Shown piece after piece: positions 1 through 6,500 of a stretch of 6,824 bases of DNA (positions are counted from its first letter, which is position 1; each line of letters begins with the position of its first letter). The notes under the pieces were generated by a model. The model was not told the DNA's origin. It ran no database searches and was given only the letters and a program-made list of their open reading frames with translations. Both the position numbers and the translations under genes were made by a program. Source of the stretch: Acidimicrobiales bacterium (lineage in GTDB: Bacteria; Actinomycetota; Acidimicrobiia; Acidimicrobiales; Aldehydirespiratoraceae); the NCBI GenBank assembly GCA_021604885.1, contig BQJV01000180.1:1-6824 (forward strand), given 5' to 3'.

Positions 1-1293
1 ACGAAGCCGAGCCGCAGCGTCGCCGATCTCGACACGCTCCTCGACGAGATCGCATCGACACACGGCGAAGGCTCCCAGCGCGCGCGGCGCGACCTGCTCG
101 TCGACTTCCTGTCACAGACCACCACCGCCGAGGCCGACTTCGTCCGCCGTCTCCTGATCGGCGAACTCCGCCAGGGCGCCAACGCCGGCATCGTCACCGA
201 TGCGATCGCCAAGGCGACGGACGTGCCGGCAACGGTCCTGCGGCGCGCCGTGATGTTGTCGGGGGATCTCGGCGCCGCGGCCGAGATCGCGGCGCGCGAC
301 GGACGACCGGGCCTCGAAGCGGTGGGTCTCGAACTCCTTCGCCCGATCCAACCGATGCTGGCGTCCACGGCGAAGAGCGTCGCCGAGGCGATCGACGACA
401 TCGGCCGAGCGTCCGTCGAGTGGAAGCTCGACGGCGTGCGCATCCAGGTGCACAAGGCCGGCGACGAGGTGCGGGTGTGGACCCGCAACCTGAACGAGAT
501 CACCGGTGGCGTCCCGGAGGTCGTGCGGGTCGTGCGGGAGCTCCCGGCCCGGTCGCTCGTGCTCGACGGCGAGGTGCTCGGAGTGACCGAGGACGGCGAT
601 CCGTTGACGTTCCAGGACACGATGTCGCAGACGGCGGGGAACGACGCGTCCACGATCGCCCCGTTCTTCTTCGACCTGCTCCATCACGACGGCGACGACC
701 TCCTCGACACACCGCTGGAGGAGCGCCTCGCCCGGCTCGGCGAGATCGCCGGAGCGCACAAGGTCCCGGGCATCATCACGGCCGACGGCGAGGCGGGCCA
801 GGCGGTCCTCGACGAAGCACTCGCCCGTCGCCACGAAGGCGCCGTCGTGAAGGCGGCGGACTCGCCGTATCAGGCCGGGCGCCGGGGCAAGACGTGGCGC
901 AAGGTCAAGCCGGTCCACACGCTCGACCTTGTGGTGATCGGCATCGAACACGGCAGCGGCCGCCGCCGGGGATGGCTGTCGAACATCCACATGGGCGCCC
1001 GCGACCCCGACGCCGGGGGCTTCGTCATGGTCGGCAAGACGTTCAAAGGGATGACCGACGAGATGCTCCGGTGGCAGACGGAGCGCTTCGGCGACCTCGC
1101 GATCGAGGACGACGGCCGGCAAGTCACCGTGCGCCCCGAGCAGGTGGTCGAAATCGCGCTCGACGGCGTGCAGCGGTCGACCAAGTACCCCGGTGGCGTC
1201 GCCCTCCGGTTCGCCCGCGTCGTGCGCTACCGCGACGACAAGACGCCGGAGGAAGCCGACACGATCGCCACCGTCCAGGCGATGCTGGGATGA
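1..1293 (+). CDS. ligB: ATP-dependent DNA ligase, LigB type (5' partial)
   Basis: This enzyme seals nicks in duplex DNA through ligase-AMP and DNA-adenylate intermediates, using ATP. The frame is open from base 1 and gives 430 residues before the TGA, so the start lies outside the window. Visible parts, numbered from base 1: the end of the helical DNA-binding domain (about 20-90, with LLIGELRQGA); the nucleotidyltransferase domain with motif I KLDGVR at 142-147 (K142 is the adenylated lysine), motif III LDGEV around 188-192, motif IIIa FFFDLLH at 222-228, motif IV EGAVVK at 279-284 and motif V WRKVKP at 299-304; then an OB-fold region ending near 425. From memory it closely matches mycobacterial LigB (about 507 residues), for example GSGRRRGWLSNIHMGARDP, so roughly 75-80 N-terminal residues are missing. 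All nucleotidyltransferase motifs are intact. In actinobacteria LigB is an accessory ligase beside NAD-dependent LigA, so a repair role is an inference from the family. Confidence 0.95.
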   Translation, partial: TKPSRSVADLDTLLDEIASTHGEGSQRARRDLLVDFLSQTTTAEADFVRRLLIGELRQGANAGIVTDAIAKATDVPATVLRRAVMLSGDLGAAAEIAARDGRPGLEAVGLELLRPIQPMLASTAKSVAEAIDDIGRASVEWKLDGVRIQVHKAGDEVRVWTRNLNEITGGVPEVVRVVRELPARSLVLDGEVLGVTEDGDPLTFQDTMSQTAGNDASTIAPFFFDLLHHDGDDLLDTPLEERLARLGEIAGAHKVPGIITADGEAGQAVLDEALARRHEGAVVKAADSPYQAGRRGKTWRKVKPVHTLDLVVIGIEHGSGRRRGWLSNIHMGARDPDAGGFVMVGKTFKGMTDEMLRWQTERFGDLAIEDDGRQVTVRPEQVVEIALDGVQRSTKYPGGVALRFARVVRYRDDKTPEEADTIATVQAMLG

Positions 1294-1333
1294 GTCGACC
1301 CGCGTCGTGTCGACCTTCCCTCGAACGGGCACA

Positions 1334-1600
1334 ATGAACGTCATGCCGGATCTCGCCCCCCTCGAAACGACGACCACCACCGAGGAGACCGTCACCAATC
1401 CGGTGACCGACGACGGCGATCACGACCGCTTCGCCCACTACGCCCGCAAGGCCGACATCACCCGCGCCAGCGTCGAAGGCACGCCGGTGATGGCGATCTG
1501 CGGCAAGGTCTGGGTGCCGAGCCGGGACCCGTCGAAGTACCCGGTCTGCAAGACCTGTGCCGAGATCAAGGCCAAGCTCGACGCTCGCAACAACAACTGA
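1334..1600 (+). CDS. DUF3039 family small protein, probable zinc binder
   Basis: An 88-residue protein of the actinobacterial DUF3039 family, whose function is unknown. The first 27 residues are low-complexity, with a Thr run at 12-16 and many acidic residues. The conserved core follows: GDHDRFAHYARK at 28-39, GTPVMAICGKVW at 49-60 and PVCKTCAEI at 70-78. H30 and H35 with C56, C72 and C75 form a plausible metal-binding set; the ligand assignment is inference, the family match is recognition. The start is uncertain: ATG at 1334 or ATG at 1343 (85 residues). Neither has a clear Shine-Dalgarno sequence. A weak -10-like CACAAT at 1330-1335 would place a transcript start at about 1343, which fits leaderless expression from the second ATG. 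The gene begins 40 nt after the ligase stop and ends 16 nt before the next start, so it is probably transcribed with the following oxidoreductase. Confidence 0.9.
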   Translation: MNVMPDLAPLETTTTTEETVTNPVTDDGDHDRFAHYARKADITRASVEGTPVMAICGKVWVPSRDPSKYPVCKTCAEIKAKLDARNNN

Positions 1601-1603
1601 GAC

Positions 1604-1607
1604 AGGA
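1604..1607 (+). promoter_or_regulatory. Ribosome binding site for the F420 oxidoreductase
   Basis: AGGA lies 9 nt before the ATG at 1617. It supports that start over the in-frame upstream ATG at 1557, which lies inside the DUF3039 gene and has no domain match in its extra 20 residues. Confidence 0.55.
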
Positions 1608-1616
1608 CCGCCCACC

Positions 1617-2534
1617 ATGAAGATCTCGATCAATGGCAGCTCCGAGCTGATCCACGCCGACGTGGCACGGCTCGTCGCCCACGCCCGCACCGCGGCGAGC
1701 GACGGCATGGCGGGCTGGTGGCTGGCGCAGACCGGTCTCGTCGATGCGCTGACCGTGCTCGCCCTGGCCGGCGCGGAGACGGGCGACATGGAGCTCGGTA
1801 CCGCCGTGAACGCCACGTTCCCGATCCATCCGACCGCGCTCGCATCGAAGGCGCTCACCGCGCAGGCGGCGTCGAGCGGCCGCGTCACCCTCGGGCTCGG
1901 CGTCAACCACGCGCCGGTGGTCGACCAGACCTGGGGGATGACCTTCGGGAAGCCCATCCGGCACATGCGGGACTACCTCAGCTGCCTCCAGCCGCTTCTC
2001 GAAACCGGCGCGGTCGAGTACGAGGGAGACGACTTCACCGCGCGCTTCGCCAACGAGCGCCCGACCCAGGAGACGCCGGGGCTCGTGCTGGCTGCGATGG
2101 GCCCGCAGATGCTGAAGATCGCCGGGGCCCGCACCGATGGCACGATCCTCTGGATGACCGGCGAGAAGGCCATCGCCGGCCAGATCGCCCCCAAGCTGAA
2201 CGAGGCGGCCGCGGCCGCCGGCCGGCCGAGCCCGCGGGTCATCTGTTCGCTGCCGATCGCCGTGACCGACGACGAGGGTGGCATGCGCGATTTCGTCGGG
2301 CAGATCCTCGCCGGCTACGGCGACCTGCCCTCCTATCGGGCCATGCTCGACATCGACGGCCATGCCGGCCCGGGCGACGCGATGATCTGCGGCAACGAGG
2401 AATCGGTCCGTCAGCAACTCGGCGCAATCGCCGCGGCCGGGGCCACCGAGTTCGCCGCGGCCGAGATCGGCGACAGCAGCGAGGGCTTCGCCCGGACGAG
2501 AGCGCTCCTGCGGGAGATCAACGCCGAATCCTGA
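1617..2534 (+). CDS. LLM-class F420-dependent oxidoreductase
   Basis: A 305-residue enzyme of the luciferase-like monooxygenase (bacterial luciferase) superfamily, folded as a TIM barrel. It probably transfers hydride to or from coenzyme F420 in the cytoplasm; the substrate is unknown. Seen in the sequence: the segment ELGTAVNATFPIHP at 59-72, then ALASKALTAQAASSGRVTLGLG at about 74-95, the standard LLM pattern around the cofactor pocket, and AMGPQMLKIAGARTDG at 160-175, the usual late strand and helix motif. From memory it looks closest to the family named for MSMEG_4879 (TIGR03564), a group confined largely to F420-making organisms. F420 rather than FMN use is inferred from family and host. 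The ATG at 1617 gives a normal N-terminus (MKISING) and has an AGGA upstream. The 16-nt gap after DUF3039 suggests one transcript. Confidence 0.93.
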   Translation: MKISINGSSELIHADVARLVAHARTAASDGMAGWWLAQTGLVDALTVLALAGAETGDMELGTAVNATFPIHPTALASKALTAQAASSGRVTLGLGVNHAPVVDQTWGMTFGKPIRHMRDYLSCLQPLLETGAVEYEGDDFTARFANERPTQETPGLVLAAMGPQMLKIAGARTDGTILWMTGEKAIAGQIAPKLNEAAAAAGRPSPRVICSLPIAVTDDEGGMRDFVGQILAGYGDLPSYRAMLDIDGHAGPGDAMICGNEESVRQQLGAIAAAGATEFAAAEIGDSSEGFARTRALLREINAES

Positions 2535-2561
2535 GGTTCACTTCGCGCTGAAGCTGCCGAT

Positions 2562-2565
2562 GGAG
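2562..2565 (+). promoter_or_regulatory. Ribosome binding site for the diguanylate cyclase
   Basis: GGAG lies 4 nt before the ATG at 2570 (GGAGAG 2562-2567 if extended), a rather tight spacing. It favours 2570 as the start, which also gives a proper signal peptide. The nearby ATG at 2560 is out of frame. Confidence 0.5.
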
Positions 2566-2569
2566 AGCC

Positions 2570-4351
2570 ATGCTCTCCCGCGCCCGCCGCGCCGCCGCGA
2601 CGACCCTCGCACCGGTTCTGCTCGTCGTCGCGCTGCTCGGGCTCGTGCTGCTCAGCTCACCGGTCGGTGCGCAGGAGGGCGACCAGGGGCCGCTCGAGCT
2701 CCAGAGTCCGAGTGACGACTTCTTCGGTGGGCCCCCGCCCGGCCAGGGGCCCGGTCCGGTTCCCGGGTGGGACCCGGAGCTGAACGACCGGGCGTTCGAG
2801 CTGCTCCTCCTCGAGATCGCACTCCTCGACCATCTCGACGCCTTCACGGGCGTCGAACCACCGGCGTTCACCCAGATCCACGACGCGTACGGGCCGTGGC
2901 CCGCGAACATCGCCCGCGACGACCTCGTCGCGATGCTCTACGAGGTCGACGGCCGTCTGGCCGACACCAAGGCCGATGTGTTCGCGGAGCTCGGCAGCCC
3001 GCCCTCCATCGAACACGCGCTGGACGACATCCCGGCTGTCGAGAAGGCCCGCATCTCGAACGGCGACACCGGCGTCGTGCCCAGCGATCCGTACATCTCC
3101 GCGTTCCACGAACTCCTGACGTTCGGCGACTCCCGCGCCCTGCGCAGCGCCGGCCTTCTCGACGTCGTCATCGCCGAGGAACTCCCGCTCGCGCTCGAGT
3201 TCCTCGCCGACCCGGCGGACATCAATCAGCTGCGCACCGGCGCCGGCCAGGTGGCGGCCCAGCCCGCGGGCATCGAGGCCCGGCCCGAGGCTCCCGAGAG
3301 CGAACCGACCGACGACGGCGCACCATGGCTCACGATCCTGGCCATCGCGGGACTCGGTCTGCTCGTCGGCGTCGCGCTGACGATGTTGCTGGTCCGTCGA
3401 CGACGCGGTGATCGGCCGGCCAGCCGTGACCGTGTCACCGAGCTGATCTGGGAAGCCCACCGCGGTCTCTCGGGTGCCACCGAGGAGGAGGACGTCGTCG
3501 CGATCGGGACGGCGACCGCGACGACGATCACCGACTCGATCAACGCCTACGTCTTCCGGGTCAGCGACGACGGCCTGCGCCGGTCCGGCACCGAGACCGT
3601 CATCACGCAGACCGCGCTCCTGCGCGTCTCCGAGACCGCTCAGCCGCTGCTCACCGAACTGTCGGGTGACGCCGCGATCGGGACCGCCGCGGTGTGCGCC
3701 GTCCCGCTCGTGAGTGACGCGACGATGGCGGGGATCCTCGTCGCCCGGCGGGAGCTGGAGCGACCGTACGGCAACGACGATCGTCATCGACTCGAACTGC
3801 TCGCGCCGGCGCTGGGCGGCGCCCTGTTGTCGGCCGATCAGCTGGACTCCTTCGAGAATCTGGCGATGGTGGACGGCCTCACCGCCCTGGGCAACCGACG
3901 CCGCCTGGACGGCGACCTCGAGACAACGCTCGCCGCCGCGGTCGCGGACGGGACGCCCGTGGCGTTCGCCATGATCGACGTCGACCACTTCAAGCAGTTC
4001 AACGACACCCACGGCCACGAGGCCGGCGATGTCGCGCTCCAGAGCGTGGCCCGGCTGATCGAGCACAACGTGCGGGCCAGCGATGTCGTCTACCGCTACG
4101 GCGGCGAAGAGTTCTCCGTGCTGCTGCCGACCGCGACCGTGCAGGAGGCCCGCGAGGCCGGCGAGAGGATCCGGGGCGCCGTGGAGCGGGCCGAGATCGC
4201 CGGTGGCGAAACCCAGCCGGGCGGTCGACTGACGGTGTCCGTCGGCATCTCGACGCTGGAGGCGGGCCCGGCCGAAAGCCTCAAGACGCGAGCCGACGGC
4301 GCCCTGTACAAGGCGAAGGCATTGGGTCGGAACTGCAGCGTTCTCGCCTGA
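2570..4351 (+). CDS. Membrane diguanylate cyclase (signal peptide, outer domain, GAF-like, GGDEF)
   Basis: A 593-residue enzyme expected to make cyclic di-GMP from two GTP. Order of parts: a signal peptide (RARR at 3-7, hydrophobic core about 13-30, VGA at 32-34, probable cleavage before Q35); an outer region 35-250 starting with a Gly/Pro-rich stretch near 54-66, then mostly helical acidic sequence I do not recognise; one membrane helix about 253-275 followed by RRRR (276-279), which fits an outside-to-inside topology; a GAF-like region about 289-415; and the GGDEF domain from DGLTALGNRR (435-444) to the end. The metal and substrate segment MIDVDHFKQFNDTHGHEAGD is at 468-487. The active-site signature is GGEEF at 511-515. 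RASD at 502-505 sits exactly five residues before it, the classic inhibitory I-site, so feedback inhibition by product is likely. No EAL or HD-GYP domain is present. It lies 35 nt after the F420 enzyme and may be cotranscribed. The signal sensed is unknown. Confidence 0.96.
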   Translation: MLSRARRAAATTLAPVLLVVALLGLVLLSSPVGAQEGDQGPLELQSPSDDFFGGPPPGQGPGPVPGWDPELNDRAFELLLLEIALLDHLDAFTGVEPPAFTQIHDAYGPWPANIARDDLVAMLYEVDGRLADTKADVFAELGSPPSIEHALDDIPAVEKARISNGDTGVVPSDPYISAFHELLTFGDSRALRSAGLLDVVIAEELPLALEFLADPADINQLRTGAGQVAAQPAGIEARPEAPESEPTDDGAPWLTILAIAGLGLLVGVALTMLLVRRRRGDRPASRDRVTELIWEAHRGLSGATEEEDVVAIGTATATTITDSINAYVFRVSDDGLRRSGTETVITQTALLRVSETAQPLLTELSGDAAIGTAAVCAVPLVSDATMAGILVARRELERPYGNDDRHRLELLAPALGGALLSADQLDSFENLAMVDGLTALGNRRRLDGDLETTLAAAVADGTPVAFAMIDVDHFKQFNDTHGHEAGDVALQSVARLIEHNVRASDVVYRYGGEEFSVLLPTATVQEAREAGERIRGAVERAEIAGGETQPGGRLTVSVGISTLEAGPAESLKTRADGALYKAKALGRNCSVLA

Positions 4352-4413
4352 CGGCGGACCGTGCGCGACGGCGCCGGACCTGCGAGGATCAGTGCGCTTC
4401 GCATCGTTCAACC

Positions 4414-4418
4414 AGGAG
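4414..4418 (+). promoter_or_regulatory. Strong ribosome binding site fixing a GTG start
   Basis: AGGAG with a 6-nt spacer precedes the GTG at 4425. This is the best Shine-Dalgarno match in the window. It places the flavodoxin start at 4425 rather than at the in-frame ATG at 4392, which would add 11 residues (MRFASFNQESF) ahead of the conserved first strand and has no such site. Confidence 0.8.
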
Positions 4419-4424
4419 TCATTC

Positions 4425-4871
4425 GTGAAGGTCGCCGTCGTCTACGAGAGCCGCACCGGGAACACGGCCCGCGCCGCCGAAATGGTCGGCGCTGCCGCCG
4501 AATCGCTGGGCCACGAGGTCGGCGTGTGGGAGACCCGCAAGGCCAACCTCGACTTCCTCAAGGAAGCCGACATGGTATTCGTGGGCACCTGGACCGACGG
4601 GCTCATCATCGGCGGTCATCGACCCGGCGACGCCGGTCGACTACTCGACCTGCCGGGGATCTGGGGCAAGCCGACCGCAGGCTTTCTGACCTACGCCGTC
4701 CATGCGGGCAAGGTCCTCGACGGACTCGCCGACGTCGTCGAGCTGCGCGGGGGCGACTGGATCGGCGGCAACGTCTTCAAGCGCCACAAGCTGCCCGAGG
4801 GCATCGCCGGGTTCGTGGTCGCGGCGCTCGACGAGGCCGCCGCGCGTCTCGGCATCGCCGCCGACGCATGA
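4425..4871 (+). CDS. Flavodoxin family protein
   Basis: A 148-residue single-domain flavodoxin, a soluble FMN electron carrier or small FMN reductase-like protein. It starts at a GTG with AGGAG upstream, giving MKVAVVYESRTGNTARAA. The first strand (KVAVVYES) runs into SRTGNT at 9-14, the loop that grips the FMN phosphate. The segment VFVGTWTDGLIIGG around 48-61 corresponds to the loop that packs against the isoalloxazine ring, and KPTAGFLTYA near 83-92 is a following core strand. Length matches short-chain flavodoxins. Its stop overlaps the start of the next oxidoreductase by ATGA, so the two are made together, and the flavodoxin may carry electrons for a reaction linked to it. That link is inference. 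The electron donor and partner are unknown. The preceding 73-nt gap after the diguanylate cyclase shows no convincing promoter or terminator. Confidence 0.9.
   Translation: MKVAVVYESRTGNTARAAEMVGAAAESLGHEVGVWETRKANLDFLKEADMVFVGTWTDGLIIGGHRPGDAGRLLDLPGIWGKPTAGFLTYAVHAGKVLDGLADVVELRGGDWIGGNVFKRHKLPEGIAGFVVAALDEAAARLGIAADA
4868..4871 (+). promoter_or_regulatory. ATGA stop/start overlap (translational coupling)
   Basis: The TGA of the flavodoxin and the ATG of the downstream oxidoreductase share ATGA. No Shine-Dalgarno sequence is visible just upstream of this ATG, so the second gene is probably translated by ribosomes that have finished the first. Confidence 0.8.
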
Positions 4872-5950
4872 GCCCACGGCGCGTCGTCGTCTGGGGCACA
4901 GGCAATGTCGGTCGGACCGCGATCCGTACGGTGCTCGCGCACCGGGACCTCGAGCTCGCCGACGTCGTCGTGCACAGCGCCTCGAAGGTCGGCCGCGACG
5001 CCGGTGAGCTTGCGGCGATCGGCGCAACCGGGGTCCTCGCCACCGACGACGTCGACGCCGTGCTCGGCCGAGGCCCGGACGCGGTCGTCTACGCGGCGAG
5101 TGGCGACACCCGGCCGACCGAGGCGCTCGATGACGTGCTCGCCTGCCTCCGTGCCGGTGCCAGCGTCGTCACGCCGGCGATCTATGCGCTGCTCCACCCG
5201 GCCACCGCCGACCCCCGCTTGCGAGCCAAGGTCGACGAGGCCTGCGAGGCGGGCGGGTCCAGTTTCTACGTGTCCGGCATCGACCCGGGTTGGGCGCAGG
5301 ACATCCTGCCGCTCCTCGTGACCGGCGTCGCAGGTCAGATCGACGAGATCCGGATGCAGGAGCTGTTCGACTACTCGACCTATGACGCGCCGGAGATCGT
5401 CCGTGAGGTGATCGGTTTCGGCAAGCCGATGGACTATCTGCCACCGATGCTGATCCCGTCCGTGCCGACGATGATCTGGGGGCCGATGATCCGCACGGTG
5501 GCCGACGGACTCGGCGTCGAGCTCGACGACATCACCGAATCGATCGAACGCCTCGCACTCAGTGAACCCGTCGACACCATCCAGGGACGCTTCGACGCCG
5601 GCACCCAGGGCGCCTTTCGTTTCGCGGTGACCGGCCACATCGCCGGCGAACCGCGGATCGTGGTCGAGCACATCACCCGGATCGCGCCCCACATCGCTCC
5701 CGAGTGGCCGATGCCGGCGCCGGGCAAGAGCGGCGAGCACCGCCTCGTCGTCGAGGGGCGTCCCCGTCTGGAGGTGTCGATCCACGCCACGGACGGCACC
5801 GACAATCCGGCCGACGGCGGCAACGCCACGGCGGCGGCCCGTCTCGTCAACGTGATCCCGGTGCTGGTCGACGCGACCCCGGGCGTGAAGGGCACGCTCG
5901 ACCTTCCGCCCGTGGTCGGTGGCGGGCTCGGCGGCGAACTCCCCGCCTGA
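4868..5950 (+). CDS. NAD(P)-binding oxidoreductase, DapB / 2,4-diaminopentanoate dehydrogenase-like
   Basis: A 360-residue probable NAD(P)-dependent oxidoreductase. The N-terminus, VVVWGTGNVG at 6-15, is a Rossmann dinucleotide-binding motif of the dihydrodipicolinate reductase (DapB_N) type. The strand VVYAASGDTRP and the helix that follows fit the same fold. SGIDPGWAQDILPLL at about 136-150 resembles the conserved segment joining the Rossmann domain to the C-terminal domain in the 2,4-diaminopentanoate dehydrogenase-like group. At 360 residues it is much longer than biosynthetic DapB (about 245-270), so a lysine-pathway role is unlikely. Such proteins are common in mycobacteria and relatives and are often labelled dihydrodipicolinate reductase; their substrates are mostly unknown. 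The start is the ATG in the ATGA overlap with the flavodoxin gene, which begins directly before the Rossmann strand. Coupling to the flavodoxin suggests a shared pathway. Confidence 0.9.
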   Translation: MSPRRVVVWGTGNVGRTAIRTVLAHRDLELADVVVHSASKVGRDAGELAAIGATGVLATDDVDAVLGRGPDAVVYAASGDTRPTEALDDVLACLRAGASVVTPAIYALLHPATADPRLRAKVDEACEAGGSSFYVSGIDPGWAQDILPLLVTGVAGQIDEIRMQELFDYSTYDAPEIVREVIGFGKPMDYLPPMLIPSVPTMIWGPMIRTVADGLGVELDDITESIERLALSEPVDTIQGRFDAGTQGAFRFAVTGHIAGEPRIVVEHITRIAPHIAPEWPMPAPGKSGEHRLVVEGRPRLEVSIHATDGTDNPADGGNATAAARLVNVIPVLVDATPGVKGTLDLPPVVGGGLGGELPA

Positions 5951-6057
5951 GACCGTTTCCGGTACGACCGCGAAGGTTTCAGCTTCGTGACGATCGGGAA
6001 CCACGCGGGTGTCCCACACGTCTTGGATGCAACCCTTCTCTTCGAGGCATCTCCCCC

Positions 6058-6447
6058 ATGCGTACTCACATCCAGGGCTTCGCCCTCCTCGCACTGCTGA
6101 TCGGCGCCATCTGGGGCGCGGTCCAACTCGCGTCCCCCGCGCTCAGTGACGCATTGGGCGAGGACGGCGCGTTGCAGGCGGAGTCGAGCGAGGACACCGT
6201 CGATCTGACCACCGATGCCGTTCCCGACGAGCCCCTGTCGTTCGAGGAGATCACCCGCCTCCAGTTCAATCTGCTCCGGGCCGGCTTCTTCGAGGATCTC
6301 AGCGCCGTCGACGGCTATCTCGGCGTGAACACGCGTGCGCAGATGGGCGAGGCCGCCCGGGCGTGGGGCCTGAGCGAGCCGAGTGACCGCGAGCTCTACG
6401 AACACGCCGAGCTGATCTACGCCGACCAGGACTTCCTCCCCGGCTGA
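6058..6447 (+). CDS. Small membrane-anchored or secreted protein with a PG-binding-like repeat
   Basis: A 129-residue protein I do not recognise by name. Residues 7-26 form one hydrophobic segment (GFALLALLIGAIWGAV and onward), either a signal peptide or an N-terminal anchor. An acidic Ser/Thr-rich linker follows (about 30-58). Residues 63-105 resemble the PG_binding_1 helical fold: ITRLQFNLLRAGFF, then VDGYLGVNTRAQM, then AARAWGL, matching the usual pattern of LQ..L...G, VDG.fG..T and a final helix. The match is degenerate and there is no catalytic domain. The outer location is inferred. The ATG at 6058 is chosen because it starts directly before the hydrophobic segment; GAGG at 6044-6047 is a possible, rather distant ribosome site (10-nt spacing). 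The 107-nt gap upstream suggests its own transcription unit, though I find no clear promoter. Confidence 0.75.
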   Translation: MRTHIQGFALLALLIGAIWGAVQLASPALSDALGEDGALQAESSEDTVDLTTDAVPDEPLSFEEITRLQFNLLRAGFFEDLSAVDGYLGVNTRAQMGEAARAWGLSEPSDRELYEHAELIYADQDFLPG

Positions 6448-6500
6448 AACGGCCGGCTCCAGCCCGCCCCGCACGACGCGATCGCGGCCATGATGAGGCC

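Noticed and set aside
1294..1315. Two GTCGACC copies 15 nt apart between ligase and DUF3039, as an operator
   Set aside because: GTCGAC occurs many times inside coding sequence in this window, so a pair in a 40-nt gap carries little weight.
112..1398. A 428-codon open frame on the - strand opposite the ligase
   Set aside because: The + strand frame carries all the ligase motifs; the antisense product has no recognisable family.
2657..4411. A 584-codon open frame on the - strand opposite the diguanylate cyclase
   Set aside because: Its translation is Arg/Gly/Asp/Val/His-rich with no recognisable domain, and it mirrors a gene with complete family motifs. Long antisense frames are expected in GC-rich coding DNA.
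4352..4424. Imperfect repeat (GACGGCG-GACC / GACGGCGCCGGACC) and small hairpins before the flavodoxin gene, as a riboswitch or promoter
   Set aside because: Stems are only about 4 bp, there is no recognisable aptamer core, and no -10/-35 pair stands out.
4361..5950. A single 529-codon + strand frame that could be read as an N-terminally extended oxidoreductase
   Set aside because: The first 169 codons are the out-of-frame shadow of the flavodoxin gene (Arg-rich, no domain). The Rossmann motif begins right after the ATG at 4868, so that is the real start.
5969..5989. A 7-bp hairpin with one G-T pair and a 7-nt loop after the DapB-like gene, as a terminator
   Set aside because: There is no T-run after it and the stem is short, so it is not a convincing intrinsic terminator; hairpins this size are common by chance in GC-rich DNA.
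4691..6094. A 467-codon open frame on the - strand opposite the flavodoxin/oxidoreductase pair
   Set aside because: No domain is recognisable and composition is typical of an antisense shadow; the + strand genes account for the region fully.
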